A stretch of 64,000 nt of DNA from Stenogyne calaminthoides (Eukaryota; Streptophyta; Magnoliopsida; Lamiales; Lamiaceae), in NCBI GenBank assembly GCA_037126765.1, contig JBBCBC010000037.1, forward strand, positions 8,127,263-8,191,262, written 5' to 3'. The notes under the pieces were generated by a model. The model ran no database searches. It saw nothing but the letters and a program-made list of their open reading frames with translations, and had not been told where the DNA came from. This document shows, one piece after another, positions 1-12,368 of the stretch. A program made the position numbers and the translations under genes. Numbering within the stretch: position 1 is the first letter of the stretch; every line of letters starts with the position of its first letter.

Positions 1-189
1 CTGAAATCCCCCAGTTTTACCTAACCCATAATACACCTTGGTTCCACTGTACCCCAGCTTAGACACCAAATTATCCAAATACTCAATATCTACTCTGGTT
101 ACATCAATAAAATCAAATGCACTTATTGTGCCTCCCAAATATCCTAAATTTCCCATTCTATTTTTACGCAGTGCTCCCCCGTGATGCAT
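1..189 (-). mobile_element. MuDR-type transposase fragment, N-terminal PB1-like domain (runs off the window edge)
   Basis: An open frame of 63 codons runs from an ATG at 189 to the first base of the window. It begins MHHGGALRKN and continues with the GYLGG and FDFIDVTRVDIEYLDNLV blocks and a KLGYSG segment. This arrangement (HHGG, then YVGG-like, then a D-rich stretch, then a predicted helix ending before LGY) is what I know from the PB1-like domain at the start of plant MuDR transposases. The same frame extends a few codons upstream of the ATG (FLYTIK) to a TAG, so the true start may be in another exon. The rest of the element lies left of the window. It could be a domesticated gene rather than a transposon; only the edge is visible. 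Confidence 0.5.
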
Positions 190-404
190 CTTAATAGTAT
201 ACAAGAATCTGCATTTGCCTACATTAGAACAAAAGATCACAATTCCAGTCAGCAAATGCCCAAATGCACAAATTTCAGCAAATGCCCAAATTTCACCAAA
301 TGCATGTATGCCCTAGTTTCAGCAAATTCAAAATCGAAATAAAAAACCTAATTTTCAACAAATGCACTAATTTTTGAAAGAAATGTCCAAATAGTTTTTA
401 TTAA

Positions 405-1975
405 TTATGTATGGGATTAATTAATATTTATGGGCTTGAATCAAATTGTAAAAAATCAATATTTGATATTCACCATATTAGAAGGTCCAATTTTAATTCT
501 CCTAAAGCCCTTTTCTTAAGAAATAGTCCAATATATGGCTTAAAAAAGGTGATTAAAATAAAATAAATATTGTTGCTTATTTTTCCTCTAAATTTTCAAA
601 ATTTATGGGGTTTAAAAACGGAGAAAAGATTTTTTTTTGAATTTTTTTTATGGAATGAAGATATGTATTCTTGGAATACAAGATTATCTCATTAAATTAT
701 ATTGAAAAGTATGTTTTTTTATTCATATAATCGTATTTGAAATTTTTTGAATATAATTCTTGAAATAAATTGTTTTCTCAATTTTTTTTTAAATATGATT
801 AATGGAAGATATATTTCTTTCTTGAAATACAAGAATATCTCATAAATTACATTGAAGATCCAAATTTGGTTTCTTGCAAGCCTTGTATTTTTAAAAAATC
901 CATATTATAACTAAAAGTGGGATTTTTGTGGAATATTTTAAATATGGGAAAAAGATATAGGAGATATATTGAGATTTAAGGCTGATCAATTTGTCTTTTT
1001 CCAATTGGTTTTCTATTGAAAAAATCGACCACCTCTCACCTTTATAAATAGGGGATGATTGTTTCATTCTCAACAAGGAAATTCCCTCGGTCTTTGGAAA
1101 AATTAGCGCTCCATAAGTGGTCACAATTGGTAAGTTTATTTTTTATCATGGGTAATTGTTCGACAAGTGTCAATACTTTTTATCTTGAGCAATATTATTA
1201 GTCACATGTGATTGCTAAGATTTAATTTTGCTTATCCGTCAACCGAATTTTGTTTGATTTCCCCCTTGGGAGGTTCATATTTTTATCAAACCAAATTTTG
1301 CAAGTGGAATTAGTTTTTACGTGGATAATAATCTTGAACCGTTCCTTGACCATTATTAAAAGATATTAATTAATGGAAAGCTATTCATGCTTGAATTAAT
1401 TAAAAATAAATTTGTATTTAAAATTCACCCGAAATAATGACCTGGAACCATATTTCCCAACAATTTCTTGTTCCATTAATAGTTGATTATTAATTATTGT
1501 AGTGGGATTAATTAATATTTATGGACTTGAATTATATTGTGAAACAATATTTGATATTCAAAAACGTCCATTAGAAGGTCCATGGTTTGGGAATTTTTTT
1601 TTGGGCCCCCCTGAGATGAAAACAAACAAATAATCATAACTAAAAAAAAGGTGATTAAAATTTTAAATAAATAAACGTTTGACTTATTTTTCCTCTAAAT
1701 TTTCAAAAATTTATGGATAAAAAGTTGAAAAGATTTTCTTTTGATTTTTTACCAAATGAAGATATGTTGGACTCTTGGAATACAAGATTATCTCATTAAA
1801 TTCAAGAAATCTCCCACTTGGTTATTCATGAAGGTATTTGTCTGTTTGAATATAATGGGCAAGAAATATTTTCTTGATTTTTTTGAAAAGAATTATGGAA
1901 GATATGTATTTCGTAAATACAATATATCTCATAAATTCATGATCCAAATCTTGGTTTCTTTCAAGCCTCGTTAAA
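405..1975 (+). repeat. Decayed LTR pieces in tandem, related to the LTR at 33-34.7 kb
   Basis: Two similar AT-rich blocks (about 405-890 and 1495-1960) share runs such as GGGATTAATTAATATTTATG, CCTCTAAATTTTCAAAA and GGAATACAAGATTATCTCAT. Between them, 1040-1460 matches the reverse complement of the LTR at 33011-34687: the TATAAATAGGGGAT segment near 1043, TTTTGCAAGTGGAA near 1292, TGGATAATAATCTTGA near 1323, and an AAATAATGACCNGGANCCAT segment near 1433. The blocks are therefore remnants of the same LTR family in the opposite orientation to the later copy. No intact LTR ends, primer binding site or coding sequence remain. Confidence 0.6.
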
Positions 1976-1977
1976 AA

Positions 1978-4470
1978 AAATAAAATATATAATATATTGA
2001 GACAAAAATTGAATGTGCCTTATGAAGAAATTAATTAATGAATGTGCCGTATGTGTGTAAGCAGCTCTAAGTATTTGGAATCAGAAACGATTAACACTCA
2101 ATTTAGTTTTTCAAAAGTAAAAGTAATTTCAAACACCGATTAATTAAAGCTCACGAAATGAGATTAATTAGTTGGACGGTCTTATACACGATCTCTTATT
2201 ATATTAAAAATGTACTTAAGTATCGATAATAAAATTATTGAATAAAATTTTGGGGCATCAGTTGCGCTGTCCAATCGGTGTAATTTTAAAAAATTAAACC
2301 AAATTGCTATTTTATATTTTTCCACGAATAATAGGAAAAATGGTCGAAAATATTAGTTTATATTTTATATGATGAAAAATATCAACACATGTGATGATAA
2401 GATTAGTTGTAATTTGAGAAAGTGCTGATACAATTTAGCCTAAAAATTAATAATTATGTTTGTATGAACTAATATTTTTCATTAAAATTGAGTCAAAATT
2501 GTATAATTACATGGTAAAATCGGTGTAACTTTTTTTTGCCTAAAATAATAATAATAACAAACACCTTTATACAAATTAATATATACCGTTAGAAACAAAT
2601 TGGTTTGGGAATTTTTTATATACGTTTGTTGATTAAGAAAATAGTTTAACATATTAAATTATTAATATTTTAAATAAACGTTTGATTAACCTACAAAATT
2701 TTTCTAATTATATATTTATTTTCATTCATAAATAAATTTGCAGACCAAATGTAAAAAATGTTGGACTACGGGTAAAAAGTATTTGAGACCAAAATTATGA
2801 GGGGTGTGTATAATTGTCAAAAAAGTCACGATAAACTCTTTTTAGCCCCTCTTTTTAAAAAATATAAACGCACATTTTAATTGTTAATTATCGTTGTTAC
2901 GTAAATTACAAATAATAAAATATATAATATATTGAGACAAAATTTGTTTGCCTTATGAAGAAATTAATTTATAGATAATTCCGTTATGTATTATTCTCTA
3001 AGTATTTGGAATCAGAAACGATTAACACTCATTTTAGTTTTTTAAAACCAAAATTATTTTTGTAAAAAAATTAATTAAATTTCACGAAATTTTAATTAAT
3101 TAGTTGGACATTTTTACACGAAATCTTATTATATTAAAAACTATCATCTCGATAATAAAATTTTGAATACAATTTTGGGGTATCATATTTAGATATTAAA
3201 TATATGGCAATTTTAAAAAATTAAACCAAATTGCTATTTTATATTTTTCTTAAATAATAGGAAAAAACTAAAAGTAAAATTCTGAACAATATTTTTTATG
3301 ATGAAAAATATCAACACATGTGATGATAAGAAACATTTAATTTGTATAAGTGGTTTTACAAAAAAAAAAAATTTATAATTATGTTTGTATGAACTAATAT
3401 TTTATTAAAATTGATCTCAAAATTGTATAAAAACATGGTAAAATCGGTGAACTTTTTTTTTAAAATAATAATAATAACAAACACCTTTATAAATTAATAT
3501 ATACCGTTATAACAAATAATATCATTTATCTATATACGTTTGGGGTAATTAAAAAAATAGTTTCGTCCGTACTCACCAATAGCAAAAAATTGGGTCAATA
3601 TATGTCTTAAAAATTTTTCTAATTATAAAATCTTTTCATTCATAAATAAATTTGCATACGTAAAATGTAATTAGAATCAAATTTATTTTACGGTCTTATT
3701 ATAATTGTCAATCGAAATGTTAGTCTCAAAATTATCTTTTATTATTATTTTGTTTGCCTACATAAATTAAAATATATTATTAATTTATTTGTAAATTTAA
3801 TTTGTTTTAAATAAAAATTATTTTATATAGATATTTTTTTATAGATTATTCTAAAAGTTGGTAGGCAAATTTTATAATTAATTATTATGCACTTTTAAAA
3901 GAACCAAATTATTTTTTGGCAAAAAATTTAACGGTTGAACCTTTGAAAATTTTAAATGAAATTAAACTGCTTTTCAAGAAAAATTTAATTATAAAAACTA
4001 TCATCTATACACACAGTATTTCCGAGAGGTCCAATAATTAATAGGCATGTATACATATTTAGATATTTTGTGTATATGGCAATATTTGTAATTTTACACA
4101 CACAAATTATTAAGGCAAATTAACCTACCTAATTAAACAAAAAGTAACTCCCAAAACAAATTAAAATGGCATATTCAACCGTGCGTCCAAGAAACATTTA
4201 TACTTGTATATGTGGTTTTAGAAAAAGAATAACATTTATATGTTATAATTAAAGTGATTATTAATTATTCTAGATCTCAAAAGGGTAAAATTACTTAATA
4301 GAAATAACAGAGTTAATTTTTTTTATGAAATTCCGTCGACAAATTTTATAATTGAACACCCTACTATCCGTTTTATATGGTATATGAGATGAATGTGGGC
4401 TCGTTCCAATAATTAAAAAAATCCAACGACTCACCATGCATATTTTGGGTCAATATATGTCTTAAAAATT
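1978..4470. repeat. Three-block AT-rich repeat; the middle block mixes the outer two
   Basis: Block A (about 1978-2890) and block B (about 2905-3740) are colinear direct repeats. Both contain AAAATATATAATATATTGAG, GGAATCAGAAACGATTAACA, AACACATGTGATGATAAG and CATTCATAAATAAATTTGCA. Block C (about 3745-4470) shares other segments with B only: AAAACTATCATCT, ATATTTAGATATT, AAGAAACATTTA and GGGTCAATATATGTCTTAAA. B therefore alternates A-like and C-like stretches of 10-40 bases. No coding potential is seen. The stretch from 4471 to 5100 holds no feature I can support. Confidence 0.65.
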
Positions 4471-5114
4471 CAGCGTGTTGGGACTCGTGAGGAACGCCAC
4501 GGTGACCGGATTTGTCAGGAGAAATGGTGGTTCTTGATTATATATTATGGTATGGATGGCTACCGGTTAATTATAGTATGAATAAGCAACAAGTAGCTAC
4601 GTACGTGTGCGTGCCTGTTTTGCATGGTCCTTACGAATAAATGTATATGCATGAATGCATACCTATTGCTATGTATTCTTCTGCATCATTTAAAATTAGT
4701 GCAGAGGAAAATTGGAATTTCTAAATATACATATTTTGCTGAATTGGTATTAATTCAAGTATTTTTCTTGGAGTTAGTTCATTTGGGTTAATGCGTTTGG
4801 TTTTCAAGGATTTGAGGGTCGTGTCCAGTGACGGATTCAATATAATTAAGTATATATGCATGGCGATATAATTCTAGCTATTTCTTCTTTTCTTGAAATA
4901 AAACGGAATAATTGAGTCTCTCGTACGAATAATTTTTCCACTTTTGCCTTTTATCTATAAAAAATAATAATAATTAATACTTTCTCCGTGTGCAAAATTT
5001 ATTCTCAATTAGCAACTCATGCAATTTGTTTGATCAAATTAAACTTGCGAATTTATTTATACATATATATATATATATATAAATGTATACAGATGCACAT
5101 GTTGTTTTGAACTT

Positions 5115-6065
5115 TTGATTTCAGTCATGTAAGTTTTTAAAAAAATTAAAATTGATCCTTTAATCTGCTGCAGCAGGTTACCAAATAGGTAACCGTCACA
5201 CGAGTAATTATTTTATTTTTTCCTTTAATTTTAAAGTGTCACTTGAACTTTTTTAATCATAATAATTTTGATCTCATTTTAAAAATAATTTGTATATTAA
5301 AAGACAAAGTGAATCGGTTCGATTTACTTGGTCTAAACTGATTGAAAAATAAAAAAATAAACCAAAATACGCAGAAAATAACTCTTCCTCCCAAAACAAA
5401 TAAGCACAAAAATCCCTACCCAAAATTATTAGGATTAAAAAAGGCTAGGTGACATTTCAAAATTTAAAAAAAAAACAAAATAATTACATATGTGGAAGTT
5501 ACCTGTTTGGTGACCTGCTACATCAGGTTAAAAAATCAATTCAAATATTTTTATAACTTACATGACCAAAATTAAAAAGTCAAAATAATCGGGACCAATT
5601 TCAAAATGATGCAAAGTTACTGGACTATACAAAATTGCCACCTATATAATTATTTTATTTTTTACTTTAATTTCGAAACACTATTTAAACTTTTTTAATC
5701 CTGATAACTTTGATCGAGTTTTGAGTCATGTCTAAAAACAATTTGTATATTAAAAGACGAAGTAAATTGGGTCAGTTTACTGGGTCTAAACTAACCGGAA
5801 AAAAAAATCAAAATACGCAAGAAACCACTATTTCTCCCTAATAACATACGCAGAAAAATTTCGACACAAAATTATTAGGATTAAAAAAGCTTAGGTGACA
5901 TTTCGAAGTTAAAGGAAAAAATAAAAAAATTACATAGGTGACGACTTTTATCTATTTGGTGACCTGCTGCAGCAGGTTAAATGGTCAATTTCAAAAAATT
6001 TAATAACTTACAGTATTAAAATCTAAAAGTGAAAATAATTGGAACCAATTTAAAAACGAAGCAAA
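5115..6065. mobile_element. Inverted-repeat DNA element with CTGCTGCAGCAGG motif, internally duplicated
   Basis: The left end (about 5127-5200) reads through GTAAGTTTTT, an A-rich stretch, CTGCTGCAGCAGGTTACC and AAATAG. The right end (about 5940-6015) is its imperfect inverse, with ATTTGGTGACCTGC, TGCAGCAGGTTAAA and ATAACTTAC. The interior holds two direct copies of about 450 bp (near 5190-5610 and 5640-6060), each with a TTTGTATATTAAAAGACRAAG segment and an AAAATTATTAGGATTAAAAA segment. A third, weaker copy of the end motif (GACCTGCTACATCAGGTTA) lies at 5511-5529 between them. No transposase is encoded, so this is a non-autonomous or foldback element. Exact ends and target duplication were not resolved. 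Confidence 0.55.
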
Positions 6066-6983
6066 ATTAATGAATTACAAAAAAATCCTTAAAAAAAAAC
6101 TTAATCCCTTAAATTTATCATGCCAAGGAGGTAGGGTTAGTTAAGCCCAAAAATTAAATACCAAAAATTATGGCTCAAAAAAGTTGGGCGATTTCAGTTA
6201 GGAGCAGTTTTTGGCGGCTTTGATCACTCAAGCATAATAGAAATTATTCTCGAGAAGTGCTCTTTTTTTTTTTTTTTTTTCCTGGAAGTTGGTTCACACC
6301 CACTTTGAAAATAACACTTGTACACTTTTTTCTAGAGATCCAAAACAGCCTTAAGAATACTCTCAGCATCCCACAAAAATAGGTATACAATTCTTTTAAT
6401 TTTGTCTCAAAGTATAGTAATCATATTGTGGGAGAAAAGAAAGACAATCCAAGATCATTGAGAGAGTAATCATATTTATATGTTAAATTTAGATTCAATA
6501 ATTAAGAGCATAAAATTCATCGTATTTAGAAAAACAATGAAAAAAAAAAAAAAGTGAAAAAAAAGGAGCAAATTAGGTACTTTGTAAATTTAAAACACCC
6601 TTTATAATATGTCTCTCTTTCCATAAATTGCATCGACTGAGAAGGTATATTAGCAATTACAAATCTCAAAACTGTATTTGTACTTTAGAGATGCACACAA
6701 TTAATAATAATTATTATATTTTGTGAAGGGACCATTCTAAGGATATACTAAAAGATCTTATTATAACCAGCTAATAAGGAGCATATGTTATCATTAATAT
6801 CTCTTTATATGTAGGTGGATTTGAAGACAAGGAATTAGTCTGGAATGAAAATGATGCATTTTGCTGAAAGGTATGATACCATGAATAGATATAAATTTCA
6901 TATCAAACCAAACACGAAACAACCACCAATATTATTCTAAGAGTTGATAACTGAAACAGAGTTCAACCTTAGTACCAGACTTA

Positions 6984-7057
6984 AAGCCTGTTTGCAAACT
7001 CTTTTGAAAAGAGAAAAGCAAAGCCTGTTTGCAAACTCTTTTGAAAAGAGAAAAGCA
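6984..7057. repeat. Perfect tandem duplication of a 37-bp unit
   Basis: The unit starting AAGCCTGTTTGCAAACTC and ending GAGAAAAGCA occurs at 6984-7020 and again at 7021-7057 without change. It lies about 330 bases beyond the calmodulin stop codon, in sequence otherwise lacking genes (6080-7380). A T-run at 6265-6281 and an A-run at 6538-6553 are the only other marked features there. Confidence 0.85.
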
Positions 7058-7380
7058 CTTATTTTTTAAAATATTGAGAAGCAAACACACATTTAGAATA
7101 TGAGAAGCAACGAAGCGATGATGTTACTAAGGATGCCTGTAAGAAAGCGAACGAGTCACAAGAAAACTCAAAGGATGGGATAAATATCAAGATCATGAAG
7201 AATCCATCATCATTACAATAAACCATTCAAATCTTGAAGGACTCGACTCTAAACCATAAAATGCAAATCATGTAAAAGGGACTAAGCCTATTACACTACT
7301 AAGCCATGTTCATCTTTTTTTTTACTTTTTGACAAATTTATATTCATAAAGCTTTCCAAGATTTATTGGAGATAGGGACA

Positions 7381-9031
7381 TTACTTGGCCATCATAACCT
7401 TAACAAACTCTTCGTAATTAATTTGGCCATCACCGTCGACATCAGCCTCCCTAATCATCTCGTCTACTTCCTCATCCGTCAGCTTCTCCCCAAGGTTGGT
7501 CATCACATGACGGAGCTCAGCAGCCGAGATGAAACCGTTCTGATCCTTATCGAAAACACGGAATGCCTCTTTAAGCTCCTCCTCAGAATCGGTATCTTTC
7601 ATCTTCCTAGCCATCAGGTTCAAAAACTCTGGGAAGTCAATGGTCCCATTACCATCAGCATCCACCTCGTTAATCATGTCTTGAAGCTCAGCCTCGGTAG
7701 GGTTCTGACCCAGGGATCTCATCACAGTTCCGAGCTCCTTAGTGGTGATGCAGCCTAATAAGGTTCGATATAGAGAGTAAGTTTAATAAGCAGGTAATTT
7801 GTACATATGGCAATACCAAATATGGCAAAATTATCTCATATTGTTCTCGGTCAAGACACGTGTTCTGTTCTCATTTTTAAGTACACCAGATCATTCATAG
7901 TTTCATCCGATTCTTCATATACTAATAATACACCACACCTTCCCTTATAAATTGAATTTATCTTTTACTACTTTCTACTAGCCAAACTAGAGCATCTAAA
8001 GGTCTTTCACGTGCATGTCTAAAGTCCAAAACCATCATAAGCATGAATTAAACAAGCATACCCACAATTTATAGGGTGGGGGGAGATCATCACAAACAAA
8101 ATTAGGAAACAAAATTAAAGAGATACTCACAATTAAGAAGCACTAGAATAATAATTTAAGCTAACCCGAGCTGCAAATTTGTATGTTCACTTATCCAACC
8201 ATATATACAAACTTGGTCAATAATCAAGATCAATTAACTATGCTGGCTTCAATTTGAAATATATAGATTCTATGCATTTATTCTTCCCAATACATCTGTG
8301 ATCACTTGCACTCCCAACATCTTTCACAACACTAATAACAGGACATTTTCTTTACCCTCAAAGATAAGTTTCTAATTCTGATCCCATAAAAAGAACAATC
8401 GGCATAATCAATACATCGAAAGCACAACACTAACAGCCCGAATCAAAAGCTAGCACACTCACTCACCTACAGAGGAACATCCATCAGCTCATACCAAAAT
8501 TGGATCACCTACAACACACTCATTCTTCTAATTGGATCAACCAGTTAGAGACCACCAACCTTAATCCAACACCAGAACACTCAATTCTCCTAAGGAGTAA
8601 TAATAACTAGTTCACTCCACCCAAAAACTATCTTAAAAAACATTTTCAACATACAGTTACCAAAGTCATTGCTTTAGATCAAATTACAATTAATTTCTTG
8701 CATTCAACTTTTCATCAGATCGAGCTCAGAGAAATGTGCCACACAGCTATATGGAACCCACATCATAAAAAGCCCCAAAATTCGACATAAGAACCAAATC
8801 CGCAGCCATACCCAGAAATCAAGAAACGATTTTTCATCAAAAAAATTGAAAAAGCAAACAGATCTGACATAAAACAGAGAAACCCATATCGAAAACACAA
8901 ACATCAACAACACACGCAGACACACACAAAATGATCGAAAAGAATGAGATCGAACCATCGCCATCCTTATCGAATAGGCTGAAAGCCTCCTTGAACTCAG
9001 AGATCTGATCATCAGTCAACTGATCAGCCAT
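7381..9031 (-). CDS. CAM: Calmodulin
   Basis: Two exons, complement(join(7381..7754, 8956..9031)), encode 149 residues starting [17 protein letters not shown]. The split Gly codon falls in EF-hand 1 (DKDGDGC), the usual intron position in plant calmodulin genes; the donor reads GTTCGA and the acceptor TTATTAG. Four canonical EF-hands are present, with loops starting DKDGDG, DADGNG, DKDQNG and DVDGDG, separated after hand 2 by the central helix ([18 protein letters not shown]). The length equals the family standard and the protein ends VMMAK. It is the cytosolic and nuclear Ca2+ sensor that wraps around amphipathic helices of kinases, channels and transcription factors. Cys in loop 1 is typical of plants. 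The 1.2-kb intron (7755-8955) holds no other gene. Confidence 0.97.
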
Positions 9032-9154
9032 ATCTCGTCAGCTAATTCTTCTTTTTCCCAAATTTCTGGGATTTATATTTTCTTGAAGATGAAGATAGTT
9101 TGAGATGAGCACTCTCGGTTTTCGGTATTTGTATTGTGAAAAAAGCAAGTCAGC

Positions 9155-9162
9155 GTTATAAA
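9155..9162 (-). promoter_or_regulatory. Probable TATA box of the calmodulin gene
   Basis: On the minus strand the sequence reads TTTATAAC, about 125 bases upstream of the calmodulin ATG. That leaves room for a leader of roughly 95 bases. It is the only TATA-like match in the near upstream region. Confidence 0.4.
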
Positions 9163-9611
9163 TCAGCAAAATCTATCATACAAAAGATGAGAAAGGGACA
9201 GATTGAGGTTATATGCAATCAATGGCGAACATAAGAAATTGTTTACTAAAATCCATGAAACTAACCTAGAATTTCCTGTTTTTTCAATTTATTGCATCAC
9301 GACGTGGTAAGGTGTTTCTCCCCGTGTTCCCGCTTTGCCCTTTGATTTTACACGTTTTCACTTTTTTATTGTCTTTCTTTTTTGAAATTTTCTCCATTCT
9401 GGTTCTTAAAAATAATGTTTTTATTTATTAAAGAAATTAATATTGTGAAAATGATATTATGAAACTCAGATAGTACCCCCTATCCATTTCTTTTATTTTC
9501 GAGCTTTAAGAAATTCGAAGTTTCCTCATATAAAAATTCCAACTCTTTTTAAAAAAAAAGGAAAAACAACCGTCATTTAAAAAAAAATAAAAAATCGATA
9601 GTATTAAAAAG

Positions 9612-10570
9612 TCAAATCGGCATCAATAGTAGCAATAATGTTGTCCGGAACATGTGGACAGAAAAGAAAGCAGAATCACAAGAAAAAACAAAGATGGTCA
9701 ATCTATAGATCACAACATTTCCAGCACGTCTAGTCCAAACGAACGTAACACGGTCAAACTCCTTCATAAGCTCCAAAATATCCTGAACCACATTGCCCAA
9801 GTAACTCAAGTCAAGTCTTGGACATTGTAGTGCAAATATGACAATTTGAGCATCAGACTCAACCTCCACATCTTGAACCCCCTGATCACGAGCATATTGT
9901 AAACCACTTCTAATCGCAATATGACCTCCACGACACTCACATCAGGCATACAACACCTCTCACTGAAGCACCACAACACACCCCATTCCAATCCCGAAGG
10001 ACCCCTCCAATACTTGCTCCACACCCCGCCCTAACCGAAGCATCTGTATTAAGCTTCAATCAACCCTGCTCTGGACACTTCCACCTCACTCTCCCTCCCC
10101 CAACCGAACTCTTCACCATCCTCCCAGGCATAGCCTTCAAGAAGTCTCGCCTATGTGCCAATGATGAATCAATCACCTCCTTCTCAGACAAGTCTTTCCC
10201 CTAGAAAACAAGCAGATTTCTGGCAAACCAGATGTTCCACAAAATCATACCAAACAAACAGAAAGAATCCTCATCCAACCGATCATCCATCTGCCGAACT
10301 CATTCCTCTAACGACCCCAAACTATACACCACATTAATCGGCCCAGTATCCCAAACCCGACGCACCCACACACAGTCCCAAAAAGCATGTTCAGTAGTCT
10401 CCACCTCCACACCACACCTCGTACAGAACGGATCCACATCTACAAACCTACTAATTAGATTAATCTCCGTAGGAATAATATCGTGTAAAGTCTTCCACAA
10501 AAAGACTCGTATCTTCGGGATAACCCTGAGCGTCCAAATTTTATGTCAACCGTCATTACAAAGACTGTAA
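9612..10570 (-). pseudogene. LINE (L1-type) 3' coding fragment: RT zinc-binding region and RNase H, broken
   Basis: Reading right to left, about 10300-10500 encodes a segment starting MWKTLHDIIPTE, followed by CTRCGVEVETTEHAFWDC. This is the classic reverse-transcriptase zinc-binding signature (CxxC, then H x4 C) found after the RT domain in plant L1 elements and derived genes. Further left, 9612-9869 encodes VESDAQIVIFALQ, DILELMKEFDRVTFVWTRR and AGNVV, the C-terminal half of an RNase H-like domain. The pieces lie in different frames, with stops between them, so the copy is dead. The RT core is absent. Confidence 0.7.
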
Positions 10571-10610
10571 TTGTTTATTAAAAAAATATGACTATAATAG
10601 TAAATCAGCC

Positions 10611-10990
10611 TCAACAATAACAGCAATATAAATAGTAATAGTAAAAAAAAATCTCACGACAGTAAAAAAATAGAGCAAGCTGATGAGCAACAAGGTTTTC
10701 TGATCTCCTCGTCCATACAAAAGAAATCACATCAAAGTCCTTAGCCAACTCCAGGATATCAGGCATAAATTTTCCAAAGTAGGTAAGGTCAGACTTGTTG
10801 TAATGAACAAGAGAAATTGTCAAATTCTGAGCATCGGATTCTGCCTCAAAATCATGGATTCCACTTTCCTGAGCCAATCTCACACCTCTTCTAACCGCAA
10901 AAACTTCTCCTACATCAACATCCCAACTACTATAGACGCCTCCAATTAACGCACCGAAGTTAATTCGAACCAAAACATCAATATTAAGCT
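10611..10990 (-). pseudogene. Second LINE-derived RNase H-like fragment
   Basis: A 120-codon open stretch (10611-10973) contains GEVFAVRRGVRLAQESG, FEAESDAQNLT, DILELAKDFDVISFVWTRR and SENLVAHQLA. The E-A-x-A-like start, the ESDA segment and the final N-x-x-A-H-x-L-A block are the plant RVT_3 RNase H-like pattern. It is colinear with, but diverged from, the RNase H piece at 9612-9869, so it derives from a separate insertion. The catalytic N-terminus is missing. Confidence 0.65.
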
Positions 10991-10999
10991 TTAATCAGC

Positions 11000-12368
11000 T
11001 GACTCTTGGCAGCGAGAAGTGTAGAACAAGAACATAATTTATTAGTATAATATTTTAATTTGATATTATTCTACATTTCATCCTGTCATATGTTAAGTAA
11101 GTAATTGTTTTAAATATAAAATAAATTAAAATACAAAAAATATCAAATTAGTATTTTTCTTGGGCAGGAAAAACTGGGGGTATAATTGTAATATACACCA
11201 TGACCAAAGGTATTTGCTTAATTATTTTCTTTTCGGAGTACATAAAGTTCATTAATTTAATTGGTTATTATATGAATAATTAATAATTGTGCTTTTACTT
11301 TTTCTTTTCTTTTTTGAGAAGGGGCCCCTTTCTGACTTTCTCTCTCTCATTAATAATCAAAACGCGGTTACGCGGTTCCCACGCGGCGTCTCCACGTTGC
11401 CATTGCCACGCAACGGCTCTATTCTGGTTACTGGGTTTTTCCTATAAGCCCAAATTTGTCTATTTGGGCTTTAAGTAGCCTATTAAGTATATGATGGGCT
11501 TTCTGTGATGAGCTTGGTAAAGGAGATGTAAATTGTAATTGCGAGTTATATCATTACCATCTTGCTCAAAATATTTCAAGTTTCTATGATTCTCTGAGTT
11601 TAAAATAAATGCACATGTATTCCTTATTGCAATTTTTTCAGAAATATCATCAAATGACCATTACTACACAATACATACAAGCATGAAATGCATGTTATTT
11701 ATATGAACGTGGGAAAACCGAATGTCACGAGTTTAAATATTTCTATATACATTATTTGCATCTATTCTTTAAGTTACAATTTATTGTACATAATATATGT
11801 TTATAAATAACAATGATAGTTGATATCTATGTGTTGACAGAACAACATTCTAGCCACTCGAGGGCTAATTCACTCTGAAAATTGAACATTCAAAACATCG
11901 ACGATTATTTTTAACGGAAAAAGCATCTGAGTGGATCAGCCATCGGATGACTAGAAGGTTATGTTTGTAGCCATCATTGATGACTCAGTCAAATTATGAA
12001 AATGAGGAATAAGTCCACAAAAAGGTGTCCTAAAGTCCAATTCTATTAAATACGTTGACTAAGAAACTTTGGTCCTTCACATGGGTCGTCTTAATAGTAA
12101 TTTCGTAATGTCGTTATGCTGCATATAATGAGAGAGAAAAAGTTACGAGAGAAGAAAAAACCATTCAAATTTATTTGGTCTCATTTTATATAGCTAACGC
12201 CTAACTGCCATCCTCAAAGCTGATTTTAATTAAAGAAGCAAATTTCCCCTGTTATTTTACTTCTCTGCATTTCTCCAACAATCCGCGGTTCTTCTTCTCC
12301 AATATACTATTAAACAACAATTTCGTGAAGCAATTAATCACTAAGCGTGAGAGCTTAGTGTGTAATCC
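11000..12368. other. Intergenic; contains a 10-bp hairpin at 11446-11471
   Basis: No coding region is seen. A perfect inverted repeat, AAGCCCAAAT / ATTTGGGCTT, lies at 11446-11455 and 11462-11471 around a 6-base loop. The arms contain the GCCCA/TGGGC core that plant TCP factors bind, so the site could equally be regulatory DNA. Nearby 11360-11415 is unusually GC-rich (repeated ACGCGG). The region before 12369 is presumably the promoter and leader of the LRR gene. Confidence 0.45.

Noticed and set aside
7366..7758. 130-codon plus-strand frame
   Set aside because: Antisense of calmodulin exon 2.
8704..9012. 102-codon minus-strand frame overlapping calmodulin exon 1
   Set aside because: It lies mostly in the calmodulin intron in a different frame, with no recognisable domain.
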